Below are positions 8,077-17,102 of a stretch of 64,000 bases of DNA, in pieces; position 1 is the first letter of the stretch; each line of letters begins with the position of its first letter. The DNA lies in contig SSFI01000009.1 of assembly GCA_008015325.1 (NCBI GenBank), forward strand, positions 21,578-85,577, written 5' to 3'. The translations under genes were made by a program, and so were the position numbers. Below the pieces are notes generated by a model, which saw only the letters and a list, made by a program, of their open reading frames with translations, had not been told where the DNA came from and searched no databases. This stretch comes from Rheinheimera sp. GTDB taxonomy: Bacteria; Pseudomonadota; Gammaproteobacteria; Enterobacterales; Alteromonadaceae.

Positions 8077-9333
8077 TCAATGGGAAATCGAAGATTGGTC
8101 CTGCGCTGCCAGCCGCGCGGCCGCAGGTTTAAATAAAGTGTTGAGCCACATCAGCAGACAAAGGGCCCCGGCAATGGAGGTTGCGAGGTAAAAGCCGTAA
8201 CGCACTTCGCCAAAAAAGTCGCCGACAATGCCCATCAATAAAGGACCAACCGCAGCAGCAAGCGCAGTAAACGCCAGCAACAAACCAGCGACAGCGCCAT
8301 GCTGGGCGCGTGGGAAACAGCTGATGCCTTTGGAATTAATGGTCGGATACATCATCGACATAAACAGGCCGGACAACGGCATCAGCCAGACCGCAATATC
8401 CACCCCGCCCACCATACTGGCGACATAACACAGCAAAATTGCCGTGCTGAACAGCGCCAGCACCAGGCTCCACTCCAGCTTGCTTAAAATCCACTCGGCG
8501 AGAAAACGCCCCACAGTGCGCAAGACAAAAAAGATCGTGATGGCATGCAGCGCCAGGTATTGATATTCGCCCTGATAACTTTGCAGCAAGGTCGGCAACC
8601 AGACAAACACCGCCACTTCCACCGCGACATAACAGGCAATAGCCAGCGAAAAGCCGAGCGCATAAGGGTCGCGTACCAGCTTCAGGCTTTGCCATAAGTC
8701 TGCATCCTTAGCTGCCGGTTCATAATCCGGATATTGCAGCATCGCCGCCAAGGCCAGTAACAAACCACAAATCAGCCCGGCCAGCAGATACAGCTGAGTC
8801 CAGTCCAGGTCGTAGCTGATTAATAAGGTGACCAGTAACGGGCCGGCGATGGCGCCTAAGCCAAAAAAACCTTCGACGCGGTTCATCAGCCGGGTGTGCT
8901 GCTGATTGTCCGGACTGATATCACCAATCAGCGCCAGCGCACCGGTTTTAAATAGACCAATCGCCAGGCCTGACACGCCTAATAAACCTAAATAAAACAA
9001 GAACGTATCGCCAAAAGCAAAAGCAATACAGGCCAGGGTATAAATCGCCAGACCCGCCATAATCACCGTCTTGCGGCCAATCGAATCGGCCAGCCGGCCG
9101 AGCAATAACCCTGACAGGCCAATCAAGACCATCGGCACATAATGGAAAGCGGCGGCTTCAGTCAGGCTTAAATTAAACTGCTGTACCACTTTGGGGATGA
9201 TGACGCCGACGGCATCTGTGGTCATGGCAAAAACAAAAAACATCAGGCAAGTCATCCACTTGACCTGACTCAGTTGCCGTTGTCGCGCTTGTTGCGCTGT
9301 GGCTCCTAACTGCATGGTATCGGTTTTGATCAT
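8077..9333 (-). CDS. MFS transporter
   Basis: This is a 12-helix major facilitator protein of 418 residues from ATG 9333. GAGG lies 5 bases before that ATG, and the ORF track start at 9381 lacks such a site. The signature between helices 2 and 3 reads GLLLGRLADSIGRKTVIMAG, a clear MFS motif A. The substrate cannot be read from the sequence. Weak likeness to sugar or fucose-permease-like carriers, and a LacI-type palindrome 118 bases upstream of the start, suggest carbohydrate-linked control. A LacI-family gene lies about 0.9 kb away on the same strand. Confidence 0.85.
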   Translation of the reverse strand: MIKTDTMQLGATAQQARQRQLSQVKWMTCLMFFVFAMTTDAVGVIIPKVVQQFNLSLTEAAAFHYVPMVLIGLSGLLLGRLADSIGRKTVIMAGLAIYTLACIAFAFGDTFLFYLGLLGVSGLAIGLFKTGALALIGDISPDNQQHTRLMNRVEGFFGLGAIAGPLLVTLLISYDLDWTQLYLLAGLICGLLLALAAMLQYPDYEPAAKDADLWQSLKLVRDPYALGFSLAIACYVAVEVAVFVWLPTLLQSYQGEYQYLALHAITIFFVLRTVGRFLAEWILSKLEWSLVLALFSTAILLCYVASMVGGVDIAVWLMPLSGLFMSMMYPTINSKGISCFPRAQHGAVAGLLLAFTALAAAVGPLLMGIVGDFFGEVRYGFYLATSIAGALCLLMWLNTLFKPAAARLAAQDQSSISH

Positions 9334-9450
9334 GGCTGCCTCATCCGTTCGCGTGGCGACAACCGGAGTTCTGCAGTCCAACTAAGCTCTGTTGCAGGCA
9401 TTCCGGAGAATTGTGCGGGCGTTTTACCCACACTGCTGCCAAGGTATACA

Positions 9451-9466
9451 TCTTAAACGTTTAAGA
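9451..9466. promoter_or_regulatory. LacI-type operator palindrome
   Basis: TCTTAAACGTTTAAGA is a perfect 16-base palindrome with a central CG, the usual form of LacI/GalR-family operators. It lies 118 bases before the MFS start and about 190 before the divergent isochorismatase gene. The LacI-family protein encoded at 10217-11257 is the obvious candidate binder. The rest of 9334-9659 shows no gene I can support. Confidence 0.6.
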
Positions 9467-9659
9467 ATCAATAATACCAAAGTAGAAAAGTGAAATTTTT
9501 TTGCCTATCTACTTTCAGCTGTCGAACGGGCATGCTGTGTGGCCAGACAAAAACTACCTCATAGTGACGGCCTCTAACACTTTCGTCGTGTTTTGCCTGA
9601 GTGTCAGTCAGTGGCATAGTAACCTTCTGGCGTAAACTGCAAAGACACCGGAGCATCCC

Positions 9660-10205
9660 ATGTTATTAACCGCTGACCAGAGCCTGTTACTGCTGATTGA
9701 TCTGCAAAAAAAATTAGCGCCCGCTATTCACAACAACGCTGAAGTGGAACAACACTGTCGCTGGCTGGTGGAAGTTGCGCGTGAACTGGCAGTGCCGATA
9801 TTGGCAACTGAACAATATCCACAAGGCCTTGGCGTCACCCTGCCGTCACTGCTCAGCTTATTAAAAAGCGAAGAAATTCTGGAAAAAATCCATTTCAGTG
9901 CGTACCGGGAGCCACATCTTCAGGCGGCACTGGCCGATTCCGGTCGCCGTCAAATCGTGCTGTGCGGCACTGAAGCCCATGTCTGTGTACTGCAAACGGC
10001 GCTGGATTTAATCAGCGCCGGTTATCAGGTATTTGTGGTGGCCGAAGCCTGTGGCTCACGTCGTGACAGCGACAAACAGCTGGCGCTTAGACGCTTACAG
10101 CAGGCCGGCGCTGTGATTGTCAGCCGCGAAATGGTGGCGTTTGAATGGTTACAACAAGCCGGCACCGCGCAGTTTCGTCACGTCAGCAAAGGCTGGCTGC
10201 GCTGA
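9660..10205 (+). CDS. Isochorismatase-family cysteine hydrolase (YcaC-like)
   Basis: The 181-residue protein is a single isochorismatase-like hydrolase domain. The catalytic triad is visible as Asp14 in LLLIDLQ, Lys near 78 in LEKIHFSA and Cys near 109 in GTEAHVCVLQT. The ATEQYP and AEACGSRRDSD motifs also match. Members hydrolyse amides or vinyl ethers; the true substrate is unknown, and the sequence looks closest to YcaC-type hydrolases. CCGGAG lies before the ATG. It is convergent with the LacI-family gene, whose stop is 11 bases on. Confidence 0.85.
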   Translation: MLLTADQSLLLLIDLQKKLAPAIHNNAEVEQHCRWLVEVARELAVPILATEQYPQGLGVTLPSLLSLLKSEEILEKIHFSAYREPHLQAALADSGRRQIVLCGTEAHVCVLQTALDLISAGYQVFVVAEACGSRRDSDKQLALRRLQQAGAVIVSREMVAFEWLQQAGTAQFRHVSKGWLR

Positions 10206-10216
10206 TTTGCTCCGGT

Positions 10217-11257
10217 TCAGGCCTGGTGCGGCAGGCTACTCTCGCCGGCGCGGACTTCATAAGGCAATAAAATCCGCCCTTCTTCGCCGCGGATAAAGGC
10301 TTCCACCGCCGCAATGCCTTTTTGGTCGCTGTGCTGCCAGACGGAGCTCAGCGTCGGGTGATAACGCTGACCTTCTTCGATACCGTCAAAACCAATCACC
10401 TGCACATCGTCCGGGATGCGCAGGCCGGCTTGCAGCACTTCGCGCATCGCGCTTAATGCAATCAAATCACTCATACAGAGCAGTGTATTTGGTCTTGGTG
10501 TCAACGCCAGCGCAGCGCGTGCGGCCAGAGCAGCTTGTTGTTGATTACTTTCCGGAATGTGCCAGATACGCTCTGGCGCCAGCGTCTGCCCCACTTCCTT
10601 TAATGCGCGTTGGTAACCATCCAGCCGGCGGTGTGCAATCGAACTTTGATTATCCCAAAGCGGGCTGTCCCCCACCGGGCGGGTGTCAGCGGCGTCAATC
10701 AGCCGCAAGCCCAACACGGCCACGCTGGAGTCTTTGCTAAGCACCTGAAGGGCGATTTCATAGGCGGCCTGTTCGTTATCAATATTGACCGAGGGCCGGT
10801 CGGTTAAATCGCAGTCGACTGTCAGCACGCGTTTGCGGGTTTTCTCCAGCTGCGAAATTAAATCGGTGTTGCGCGGTGCGCCGTAGCAAATAAAGCCGTC
10901 GACAAAATCGACAATGGCATCAAGGCTCGGTGCACTGCCGGAAAATAACAACAGGTGGCGTTTGTGCTGTTCCAGCGCATTGGCCACGCCACGGATAAAC
11001 TGGCTGGCGACCGGGTCACTAACCATATATTCCAGCGAGTCGGACAAAATCACCGCAATAATGCCGGAACTGCCTTTACGCAACGACTGTGCCGCTTTGT
11101 TCGGGCCCTGATAGCCCAGTTCAGCACAGGCACTGAGGATTTTTTCCCGCAGTTGTGCAGATAGTTGATCCGGCCGGCTGAAGGCGTTTGAAATCGTGGC
11201 CGTCGATACGCCAAGTTGTTGGGCGACGGTTTTTAACGTTTGCGTTGGTTTGGCCAT
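10217..11257 (-). CDS. LacI-family transcriptional regulator
   Basis: The 346-residue protein has an N-terminal LacI helix-turn-helix (LKTVAQQLGVSTATISNAFSRPDQLS, residues about 9-34) with the hinge region after it. A periplasmic-binding-protein-like effector domain follows from about residue 65 (GIIAVILSDSLEYMVSDPVASQFIRG) and includes VQVIGFDGIEEG near the end. The effector is probably a sugar or nucleoside. Its likely target is the palindrome in front of the MFS gene. No good ribosome site is visible before the ATG, but the domain begins so close to it that the start is likely right. Confidence 0.88.
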   Translation of the reverse strand: MAKPTQTLKTVAQQLGVSTATISNAFSRPDQLSAQLREKILSACAELGYQGPNKAAQSLRKGSSGIIAVILSDSLEYMVSDPVASQFIRGVANALEQHKRHLLLFSGSAPSLDAIVDFVDGFICYGAPRNTDLISQLEKTRKRVLTVDCDLTDRPSVNIDNEQAAYEIALQVLSKDSSVAVLGLRLIDAADTRPVGDSPLWDNQSSIAHRRLDGYQRALKEVGQTLAPERIWHIPESNQQQAALAARAALALTPRPNTLLCMSDLIALSAMREVLQAGLRIPDDVQVIGFDGIEEGQRYHPTLSSVWQHSDQKGIAAVEAFIRGEEGRILLPYEVRAGESSLPHQA

Positions 11258-11339
11258 AACTGTTGGGGGGATTGGTTATGTTATGCCACGTTATACACAA
11301 CTTTGGCAGCCAAGGACAACTCTGCTGGCAATTGATCTG

Positions 11340-11546
11340 TCAGTCGACGCGCAGTTTCTCGGTTTTTTCCAGCTGCACCAGCCGCCCCTGATGGAATACC
11401 AGCTCCACTTTGCCAAATTCAACCCGGCCAATCAGCTGTTCCAGCTGTTTTAATAAATCTGCCACCAGCTGCTGCCGCTCCGGCGGCTGGTTCTGTTGCC
11501 AATCTTTCATCATCGCTCCATGGCGTTCCTCGGTAGATTTCGCCAT
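11340..11546 (-). CDS. YezD-like small protein (DUF2292)
   Basis: The 68-residue protein ends with a compact beta-type pattern, IGRVEFGKVELVFHQGRLVQLEKTEKLR, which matches the YezD/DUF2292 signature (GxVxLxxxxGxVxQIExTEKxR). The function of the family is not established. M1 at 11546 lacks a clear ribosome site; M13, with GGAG 5 bases before it, is an alternative and would remove a non-conserved head. It stands alone between the LacI gene and the candidate small RNA. Confidence 0.7.
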   Translation of the reverse strand: MAKSTEERHGAMMKDWQQNQPPERQQLVADLLKQLEQLIGRVEFGKVELVFHQGRLVQLEKTEKLRVD

Positions 11547-11689
11547 TAAAGCAGACTGATATGGATAACCATAAATACTAAATAATTGTTTTTATATTCC
11601 ACTTTGAAATATAAGGCACGCTGCAAAATTGCATCAACTGCAGCGTTGTGCCGAAAATATGTTATTCATTACTGGAATAATAAACACTG

Positions 11690-11718
11690 TTGTAATTCAT
11701 TTTAGATCTGTTTAGATT
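11690..11718 (+). promoter_or_regulatory. Candidate sigma-70 promoter for a small RNA
   Basis: TTGTAA (11690-11695) and TAGATT (11713-11718) are separated by exactly 17 bases. Each matches four of six consensus positions. There is no plus-strand reading frame after it, but a strong terminator begins about 120 bases on. Confidence 0.4.
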
Positions 11719-11724
11719 GCAGAC

Positions 11725-11863
11725 ATCGCAGCGACATTGCCCTGTCGGTGTGTGTGATGTTCAAACCATTGTGAAGGATCACAGTGGCTTGCCCTCAGGA
11801 TGAATCTGCAAGTCTATCCTTGTCCCTGTTGTTTTTAAGCCTGCATTTTGCGGGCTTTTTTTT
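11725..11863 (+). ncRNA. Candidate small RNA with AGGA-bearing hairpins
   Basis: A plausible promoter, no open frame and a strong plus-strand terminator define a transcript of about 140 bases. Inside, CCATTGTGA-AGGA-TCACAGTGG forms a nine-pair hairpin with AGGA in the loop. CTTGC...GCAAG forms a second one with CAGGATGA in its loop. Loop-exposed AGGA is the preferred site of CsrA/RsmA, so it may be a small CsrA-titrating RNA or a CsrA target. Known CsrB RNAs are longer with many more such motifs, so identity is open. The rest of 11547-11917 holds nothing else I can support. Confidence 0.45.
11837..11863 (+). terminator. Rho-independent terminator, plus strand
   Basis: AAGCCTGCA / TGCGGGCTT form a stem around a TTT loop, followed by a run of eight T. 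No plus-strand protein gene precedes it, which is the main reason to propose a small RNA here. Confidence 0.85.
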
Positions 11864-11917
11864 GCGCCGTTGGCGGCGGTTTTTACTCAAGTCCTAATCT
11901 TTCTTTAATGGCATTTA

Positions 11918-12100
11918 TCACACTGGTTTTAACAGAAATTTCATGATATCCATCACAATGATGTCGAAACGCTGCTGCTGCAATGTAACCAAGGCTGCTT
12001 CACCATGATAGGCGCAATCGACCTGATGCCCTCTGAATTCCAGAAAATCAGCAAGTGTTTCCATGATTTGTTGATTATCTTCAACCAGCAGCACTTTCAT
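11918..12100 (-). pseudogene. Response-regulator receiver domain, truncated
   Basis: The frame begins as a normal OmpR-family receiver (MKVLLVEDNQQIMETLADFLEFRGHQVDC) and reaches the phospho-acceptor strand FDIIVMDI. It then breaks into an unrelated MKFLLKPV and stops. The rest of the receiver and the DNA-binding domain are absent. Another frame after the break reads ISVKTSVINAIKERLGLE before a stop; I do not recognise it. A YgiW-like gene lies 16 bases upstream, as before qseB in E. coli, so this looks like the remains of a QseB-type regulator with its kinase lost. Confidence 0.75.
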
Positions 12101-12116
12101 TGTGGACAGCCTTTTA

Positions 12117-12473
12117 TTATTTCTTGATTACCGTTAAGCGCTTAACGTCGATTTCAGGGGACTCCAGAAAATCCTTTTCCACATCCCCTTCAATCTGAAT
12201 TAAATCTTTATCATCAAAAGGTTGAGGCGGAAACACATCTTGATCAATCTCCACCCGGATCTGATGTTTGCCATCACTAAACAGGTACTTGTCACTGCTT
12301 ACTTTTTTTACCAGATAACCTTGCAGTCGTGCCATGTCATCATCAACGGGCTCTTCCAAGATCTGCAAAAGGTTAGTCTTCACCAGATTCCCCGGACCGG
12401 TGTACTGCGCCTGTCCGGGAAAACTAATGACAACAAGTAAGATGACAATCAAGGAGACTTTTAAAAATTGCAT
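12117..12473 (-). CDS. YgiW/YdeI-family periplasmic OB-fold protein
   Basis: The 118-residue protein has a signal peptide (about 1-22, ending near FPGQAQ) and then the bacterial OB-fold pattern of the BOF family: LLQILEEPVDDDMARLQGYLVKKVSSDKYLFSDGKHQIRVEID, ending with IQIEGDVEKDF. YgiW-type proteins are periplasmic and linked to stress and to the QseBC system in enterics. Here the next gene is the stump of a response regulator, so the operon is decayed. It is preceded by a beta-barrel gene on the same strand, 15 bases away. Confidence 0.8.
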   Translation of the reverse strand: MQFLKVSLIVILLVVISFPGQAQYTGPGNLVKTNLLQILEEPVDDDMARLQGYLVKKVSSDKYLFSDGKHQIRVEIDQDVFPPQPFDDKDLIQIEGDVEKDFLESPEIDVKRLTVIKK

Positions 12474-12488
12474 CCGCTTCGCTCCGGT

Positions 12489-13106
12489 TTAAAAACGATA
12501 CGCCAAACCGGCAAAGGCTGCAGTGCTGTCAGCCAAACTGCTGTTGCTGTATTGCACACCAACAATAGCGTCAACTTGCTGCCAAACGTTGTAATGAAGG
12601 TTCAGGCTACCGGTAAATCCCAGCTTGCTGTCACTGTTCTTGCCCTGAGTCAGATACTGATCTGCTGCATCTTCGTTATCAAGTTTATGGCTGGTTTCAA
12701 ATTCAGCATCATGATGGATAACACCAGCACCAGCTTTTAAAGTCAGCTTCTCTAACAATGGATAAAAATAGGTGAGCTGCAAATCCAGTTGTCTGAGATT
12801 AAATTCCGCATCCCACTCTTCATCCTGCGTGGCAGAGATAATCACTTCTTTACCAGCATCGAGCGAGAAATCACTATAACCTAATTCCACGCCGAAGTTA
12901 TTGGTTAGGCGGTACCCGGCAAATAACCTGGCACTGCTCCCTGCGTCATCCTTGGTCAGATCCAGATTCTCCCCGCCGACCTGCGCTTGTTTGTAGTTGT
13001 TATCTCCGATATTGGCGTTTTGATACTGTAATGCCGCGCCGACATATCCTTCAGCCAATACTGATGAACTAAATAACGTAATGAGTGCAATCAAACTTTT
13101 CTTCAT
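12489..13106 (-). CDS. Outer-membrane beta-barrel protein
   Basis: From ATG 13106 the product is 205 residues, with AGAGGAG 8 bases before the start; the ORF track start 23 codons earlier has no such site. The signal peptide is MKKSLIALITLFSSSVLA, with cleavage before EGYVG. The rest alternates polar and hydrophobic residues in strands and ends with GLAYRF, the terminal Phe typical of outer-membrane barrels. An OmpA/OmpW-size eight-strand barrel is likely. It is in the same strand run as the YgiW-like gene and the DUF5666 lipoprotein. Confidence 0.75.
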   Translation of the reverse strand: MKKSLIALITLFSSSVLAEGYVGAALQYQNANIGDNNYKQAQVGGENLDLTKDDAGSSARLFAGYRLTNNFGVELGYSDFSLDAGKEVIISATQDEEWDAEFNLRQLDLQLTYFYPLLEKLTLKAGAGVIHHDAEFETSHKLDNEDAADQYLTQGKNSDSKLGFTGSLNLHYNVWQQVDAIVGVQYSNSSLADSTAAFAGLAYRF

Positions 13107-13230
13107 GGTAAAGCTCCTCTTTAAAAGTTCGGGATATTTAATCAGGGAAAGCGTGAAAAAAACGTGAGGGATCATGCGGTAACAGAAAATACTGAGTCCT
13201 GTTTATCATCAGGACTCAGGCTATCTCTGT

Positions 13231-14550
13231 TTAGTCATCCAGCCGGCAAGCCGACACACGAGTAGCGAGCAGATTGCACTCGAGTTCAACCCATTTGCCT
13301 TCAAATGGTGTTAACGATTGATCTGCAGCCTGATAGCCCCAGATTGCGCCTTGTGTGACCAAACCTTTAAGCTCAATCCGTGGTTCATTATCGGCGCGTT
13401 CGATTTCCAGAATTTGTAACTGACCATTACGTTGTACCCCTTCAAGTTCAAGCACTACGCTTTCTAAACCAGAAAGAGTTAAGCCATCATCAAACTTTGT
13501 GCTGTTGATCAAATGAAATACAAAGCCGTTAAAGAGCAGAGTTTTGCCCTCTGACCGCATCTGGCCGCTCACGGCAAAGCGCGGATCTAATTTACTGACC
13601 ACTGCGGGATCTGCTGGTTTAGACTGGAAATCGACTTCAACTAATTCAGACTTGTTATTCACCATCCGGCTGGTCACTTCGACCACCCGCCCAAGCGCTA
13701 AATCCTGCTGCCGACCGTCTTCGAAGCGGGTTGAGGATAACACCGAAAAACTCAGGTTTTGGTTCAATTCAAAGCGTTGCTGCTGTGAATCTACCCAGGT
13801 AATAGTACCGGTAATTTCGGCCTCGGCAGCATCAGCGTAGCGTTCCGTTTCAATATCTAACGCGATTAGCCGCTGTCCCGACAAACTGCCATACACTTCC
13901 ACCCAGCTACCATTCGCTAAGTCAGCGGGGACCCGTTTCGCCAGGGCGTAGTCTACCTGCAACCCATTCACCACAAAGAGCTGCTGGCCTGGCTCAAGTT
14001 GCTGAACCAGCCCTTCAAGCTCAATAGTCGCAGGGATCTCCGCGCCCTGTAACACCATCACTGCCGCAGCGGATAATTGAGATGAGGAACCGACTTCGGT
14101 GCTGATAGCAACATAATCCCCGACCTGAGGCAGGCTGGTTAAAGCTGAGGCATCAACGCTCAGCGTATTTATCTGTAACTGTGTGCCAGCAATTGCAGAA
14201 ATCCTGCCGGAAATGTCCGGGTTCAGGTCAACCTGCGTCACTTTTACGCCATCTGTACTCACCACAACTTTCATACCCTGAGTCAGCGCAGAGCTCGCAA
14301 CGGCGGTATCTCCATATTGAATACTGGCACCAGAGATATCCAGGGCGCGGTCATTGATGGTCAGGCGATTGCCTGTCAGATTGGTAATACTGCCGCTAAT
14401 CAGGGCAGGTAATTGTGACACTGGCGGTTGTTGTGGCGTTGCAGTCGTCACTTGAGTGACAGCTGAATCAGCCCCTGAGCTACCGCATCCGGCCATTATC
14501 AAAGCTGAGCTTGCCAGCGCTGCAGAAAAAATCGTTGTAAACTTCATCAT
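13231..14550 (-). CDS. DUF5666-repeat lipoprotein
   Basis: The protein has a lipoprotein signal (ALIMAGC, Cys22 from ATG 14550) and a Thr/Pro-rich linker. Several repeats of a small beta domain follow, each with a pattern like GSITNLTGNRLTINDRALDI or GRISAIAGTQLQINTLSVD. This is the DUF5666 arrangement. The function is unknown; such lipoproteins often sit beside two-component systems, and here a truncated response regulator lies in the same run. AAGGG stands 8 bases before ATG 14550; the ORF track start is an in-frame GTG. It is probably anchored to the outer membrane. Confidence 0.75.
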   Translation of the reverse strand: MMKFTTIFSAALASSALIMAGCGSSGADSAVTQVTTATPQQPPVSQLPALISGSITNLTGNRLTINDRALDISGASIQYGDTAVASSALTQGMKVVVSTDGVKVTQVDLNPDISGRISAIAGTQLQINTLSVDASALTSLPQVGDYVAISTEVGSSSQLSAAAVMVLQGAEIPATIELEGLVQQLEPGQQLFVVNGLQVDYALAKRVPADLANGSWVEVYGSLSGQRLIALDIETERYADAAEAEITGTITWVDSQQQRFELNQNLSFSVLSSTRFEDGRQQDLALGRVVEVTSRMVNNKSELVEVDFQSKPADPAVVSKLDPRFAVSGQMRSEGKTLLFNGFVFHLINSTKFDDGLTLSGLESVVLELEGVQRNGQLQILEIERADNEPRIELKGLVTQGAIWGYQAADQSLTPFEGKWVELECNLLATRVSACRLDD

Positions 14551-14753
14551 ATTTATCACCCTTGCGCTTAAGTTCTGAGCAAAAGTAATGGGTGGTGCGT
14601 GAAGATTTCGTGAGGAACCGGCACATATGGCGAATTATCGATACGGCATGATGCGCTGCATACCCGCATGCATCCGCCGAACGGCAGCTCGGTGTGAATC
14701 AGCAATTGATACCAACCAAAAATCAGTGGGTATTTTGCCCTGTATAATGAAAA

Positions 14754-14773
14754 AGGCCGGCAAATGCCGGCCT
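14754..14773 (-). terminator. Rho-independent terminator of the prolyl oligopeptidase gene
   Basis: AGGCCGGCA and TGCCGGCCT are perfect nine-base arms; read on the minus strand they run into TTTTCATT. The hairpin lies 24 bases behind the stop of the oligopeptidase gene. Confidence 0.8.
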
Positions 14774-14797
14774 GATTATTCCTGATAACTCAAGGTG

Positions 14798-16978
14798 TTA
14801 TTGCGCTTTCGCCACTTCTTTCACGCCCATATTCCACAGCGTGAAACCGAAGGTATCCGCGGTTTGTTCGATGGTTTTCGATACCGGCGTACCAGCACCG
14901 TGACCGGCGTTGGTTTCAATGCGGATCAGTTGCGGGTTGTTGCCGCCGGCTTTGGCCTGCAGCTCAGCAGCAAACTTAAAGCTGTGCGCCGGGACCACGC
15001 GGTCATCGTGGTCGCCGGTGGTGACTAAAGTCGCCGGATAAGCCACGTCTTTTTTCACGTTGTGCACCGGTGAATAACCTTTGAGATATTCAAACATCTC
15101 TTTGGACTGCTCAGCTGTGCCGTAGTCAAAGCCCCAGCCTGCGCCCGCCGTGAAGGTGTGGTAACGCAGCATGTCTAATACGCCCACTGCTGGCAACGCG
15201 ACTTTCATCAGGTCCGGACGTTGTGTCATCACAGCACCGACTAACAGACCGCCGTTCGAGCCGCCGCGAATAGCCAGTTTGTCGTTTGACGTGTATTTCT
15301 GCGCCACCAGGTATTCGCCGGCTGCGATAAAATCGTCAAACACATTTTGTTTTTTCAGCTGAATACCGGCTTCATGCCAGGCTTTGCCGTATTCGCCGCC
15401 ACCGCGCAGGTTCGGCACCGCGTATACGCCGCCCATCTCCATCCACACCAGGTTGGCGACGCTGAAGCTTGGCGCCAGGCTGACGTTAAAACCGCCGTAA
15501 CCGTACAGCATGGTTGGGTTAGTGCCGTCCAGTTGCAGGCCTTTTTTGTGCGTGATGATCATCGGCACTTTAGTACCGTCTTTGGAGGTGTAGAACACCT
15601 GCTTCGATTCATAATCGTCGCTGTTAAACTTCACGGCTGGTTTGAAGTGCACTTTTGACTCGCCGGTGGCCGGGTCAAACGCGTAAATCGAGCCAGGCGT
15701 GTTGTAATTGGCGAAGCTGAAATACAGCACGCTGTCTTTGGCTTTGCCGTCAAAACCACCGACAGTGCCGACGCCCGGCAGCTGCACATCACGCACCAGT
15801 TTGCCGTCGTAGTCATATTGCTGCACTTTGGAAATCGCATCGACCATGTAAGTCGCGAAGAAAGAACCGGCGCCTTTGCTGACCGACAACACGTTGGCGG
15901 TTTCCGGGATCACATCTTTCCACTCAGTCTGTGCCGGTTTGGTCATATCAATGGCGATCAGCCGCTGATTTGGCGCTTTGAAGTTAGTCGCGAAGTACAG
16001 CACATCGCCTTTGCTGTCGACCAGGTTGTAGTCTGAGCTGCCTTCACCATCCAGTGTGACAAAAGCACTGTCAGGCTTGGTTAAGTCTTTCACCAGCAGT
16101 TTGTTGCCGGAAGTGGCGTTCGCCGCAGACACCACCAGATATTTGCCATCCTGCGTCACCATGCCACCAACATAACGGTGTTTCTCCGCGTCAGTACCGC
16201 CATAGATCAGCTGGTCGTCTTTTTGTGGTGTGCCGATTTTATGGTAATACAGCTTGTGCTGGTCGGTTTTGGCGGACAGTTCGCTGCCTTTTGGCTTGTC
16301 ATAGCTGGAGTAGAAGAAACCTTCGTTGCCTTTAAATGAAATGCCGGAGAATTTGACGTCGACCAGTTCTGGTTCCAGTTTTTCTTTGGTTTCGGCGTTG
16401 ATCACAAAGACTTTACGCCAGTCGCTACCGCCTTCAGAAATAGCGTAAGCGGCAATTGAGCCGTCGTCAGTGAACTGCAAATCCGCCAGTGAGGTGGTGC
16501 CGTCGGCGGAGAAACCGTTCGGATCGAGGAATACTTCAGCCGGGCCGCCGTCTTTCTGGCGATAAACCACATATTGGTTTTGCAGGCCGTTGTTTTTGTA
16601 GAAATAAGTGTATGCGCCTTCTTTGGTCGGAGCGCCGACTTTTTCATAGTTCCACAGCGCTTCTAAGCGTTGTTTAATCTGGTCGCGGTACGGAATTTGC
16701 GCCAGATAATCAAAAGTGACTTTGTTTTGCGCTTTGACCCATTCAGCGGTTTCGGCACTGCGATCATCTTCTAACCAGCGGTACGGGTCCGCCACTTGAG
16801 TTTCGAAATAGGTGTCGACCACGTCGCCCTGTTTCGTCGCTGCATATTGCAGTTTAGCCACAGGTGCAGCCTCCGCGACTGCTGTGCCTGTCGCTGCAGT
16901 GGCAGCTTGTTCTGGTTTTGGTCCACAGGCGGTTAAAACAGCAAGCGCCACTGCGCCCAGCATCAAACGTTTCATCAA
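14798..16978 (-). CDS. Prolyl oligopeptidase (S9A family), lipoprotein
   Basis: This enzyme cuts short peptides after proline. The 726-residue precursor has a lipoprotein signal ending LAVLTACG and an Ala-rich linker. A seven-bladed propeller-type region follows, then the C-terminal alpha/beta-hydrolase domain. The catalytic triad can be placed at Ser574 (RGGSNGGLL), Asp659 (GDHDDRV) and His693 (NAGHGAG), with spacing as in known S9A enzymes. The N-terminal [14 protein letters not shown] motif is also typical. It probably acts in the periplasm on imported peptides. M2 is an equally good start. It stands alone and has its own terminator. Confidence 0.95.
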   Translation of the reverse strand: MMKRLMLGAVALAVLTACGPKPEQAATAATGTAVAEAAPVAKLQYAATKQGDVVDTYFETQVADPYRWLEDDRSAETAEWVKAQNKVTFDYLAQIPYRDQIKQRLEALWNYEKVGAPTKEGAYTYFYKNNGLQNQYVVYRQKDGGPAEVFLDPNGFSADGTTSLADLQFTDDGSIAAYAISEGGSDWRKVFVINAETKEKLEPELVDVKFSGISFKGNEGFFYSSYDKPKGSELSAKTDQHKLYYHKIGTPQKDDQLIYGGTDAEKHRYVGGMVTQDGKYLVVSAANATSGNKLLVKDLTKPDSAFVTLDGEGSSDYNLVDSKGDVLYFATNFKAPNQRLIAIDMTKPAQTEWKDVIPETANVLSVSKGAGSFFATYMVDAISKVQQYDYDGKLVRDVQLPGVGTVGGFDGKAKDSVLYFSFANYNTPGSIYAFDPATGESKVHFKPAVKFNSDDYESKQVFYTSKDGTKVPMIITHKKGLQLDGTNPTMLYGYGGFNVSLAPSFSVANLVWMEMGGVYAVPNLRGGGEYGKAWHEAGIQLKKQNVFDDFIAAGEYLVAQKYTSNDKLAIRGGSNGGLLVGAVMTQRPDLMKVALPAVGVLDMLRYHTFTAGAGWGFDYGTAEQSKEMFEYLKGYSPVHNVKKDVAYPATLVTTGDHDDRVVPAHSFKFAAELQAKAGGNNPQLIRIETNAGHGAGTPVSKTIEQTADTFGFTLWNMGVKEVAKAQ

Positions 16979-17102
16979 AGCTCCCCTTTGCTTTTGTGCT
17001 CAGGCAGCGAGGATAACAAAATTTTCACAGCAGACAAATGCACTGTGTCGCGACTGAGCGCGCAGCAGGCGGTTTTCACCGCCAAAGCCCGCTAAATCAT
17101 AT

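Noticed and set aside
9468-9656. 62-residue minus-strand ORF before the isochorismatase gene
   Set aside because: No ribosome site, no family likeness, and it covers the divergent promoter region.
11774-11796. CRP-like site TGTGA...TCACA in the small-RNA region
   Set aside because: The two halves are only 4 bases apart; CRP needs 6. The pairing is better explained as an RNA hairpin.
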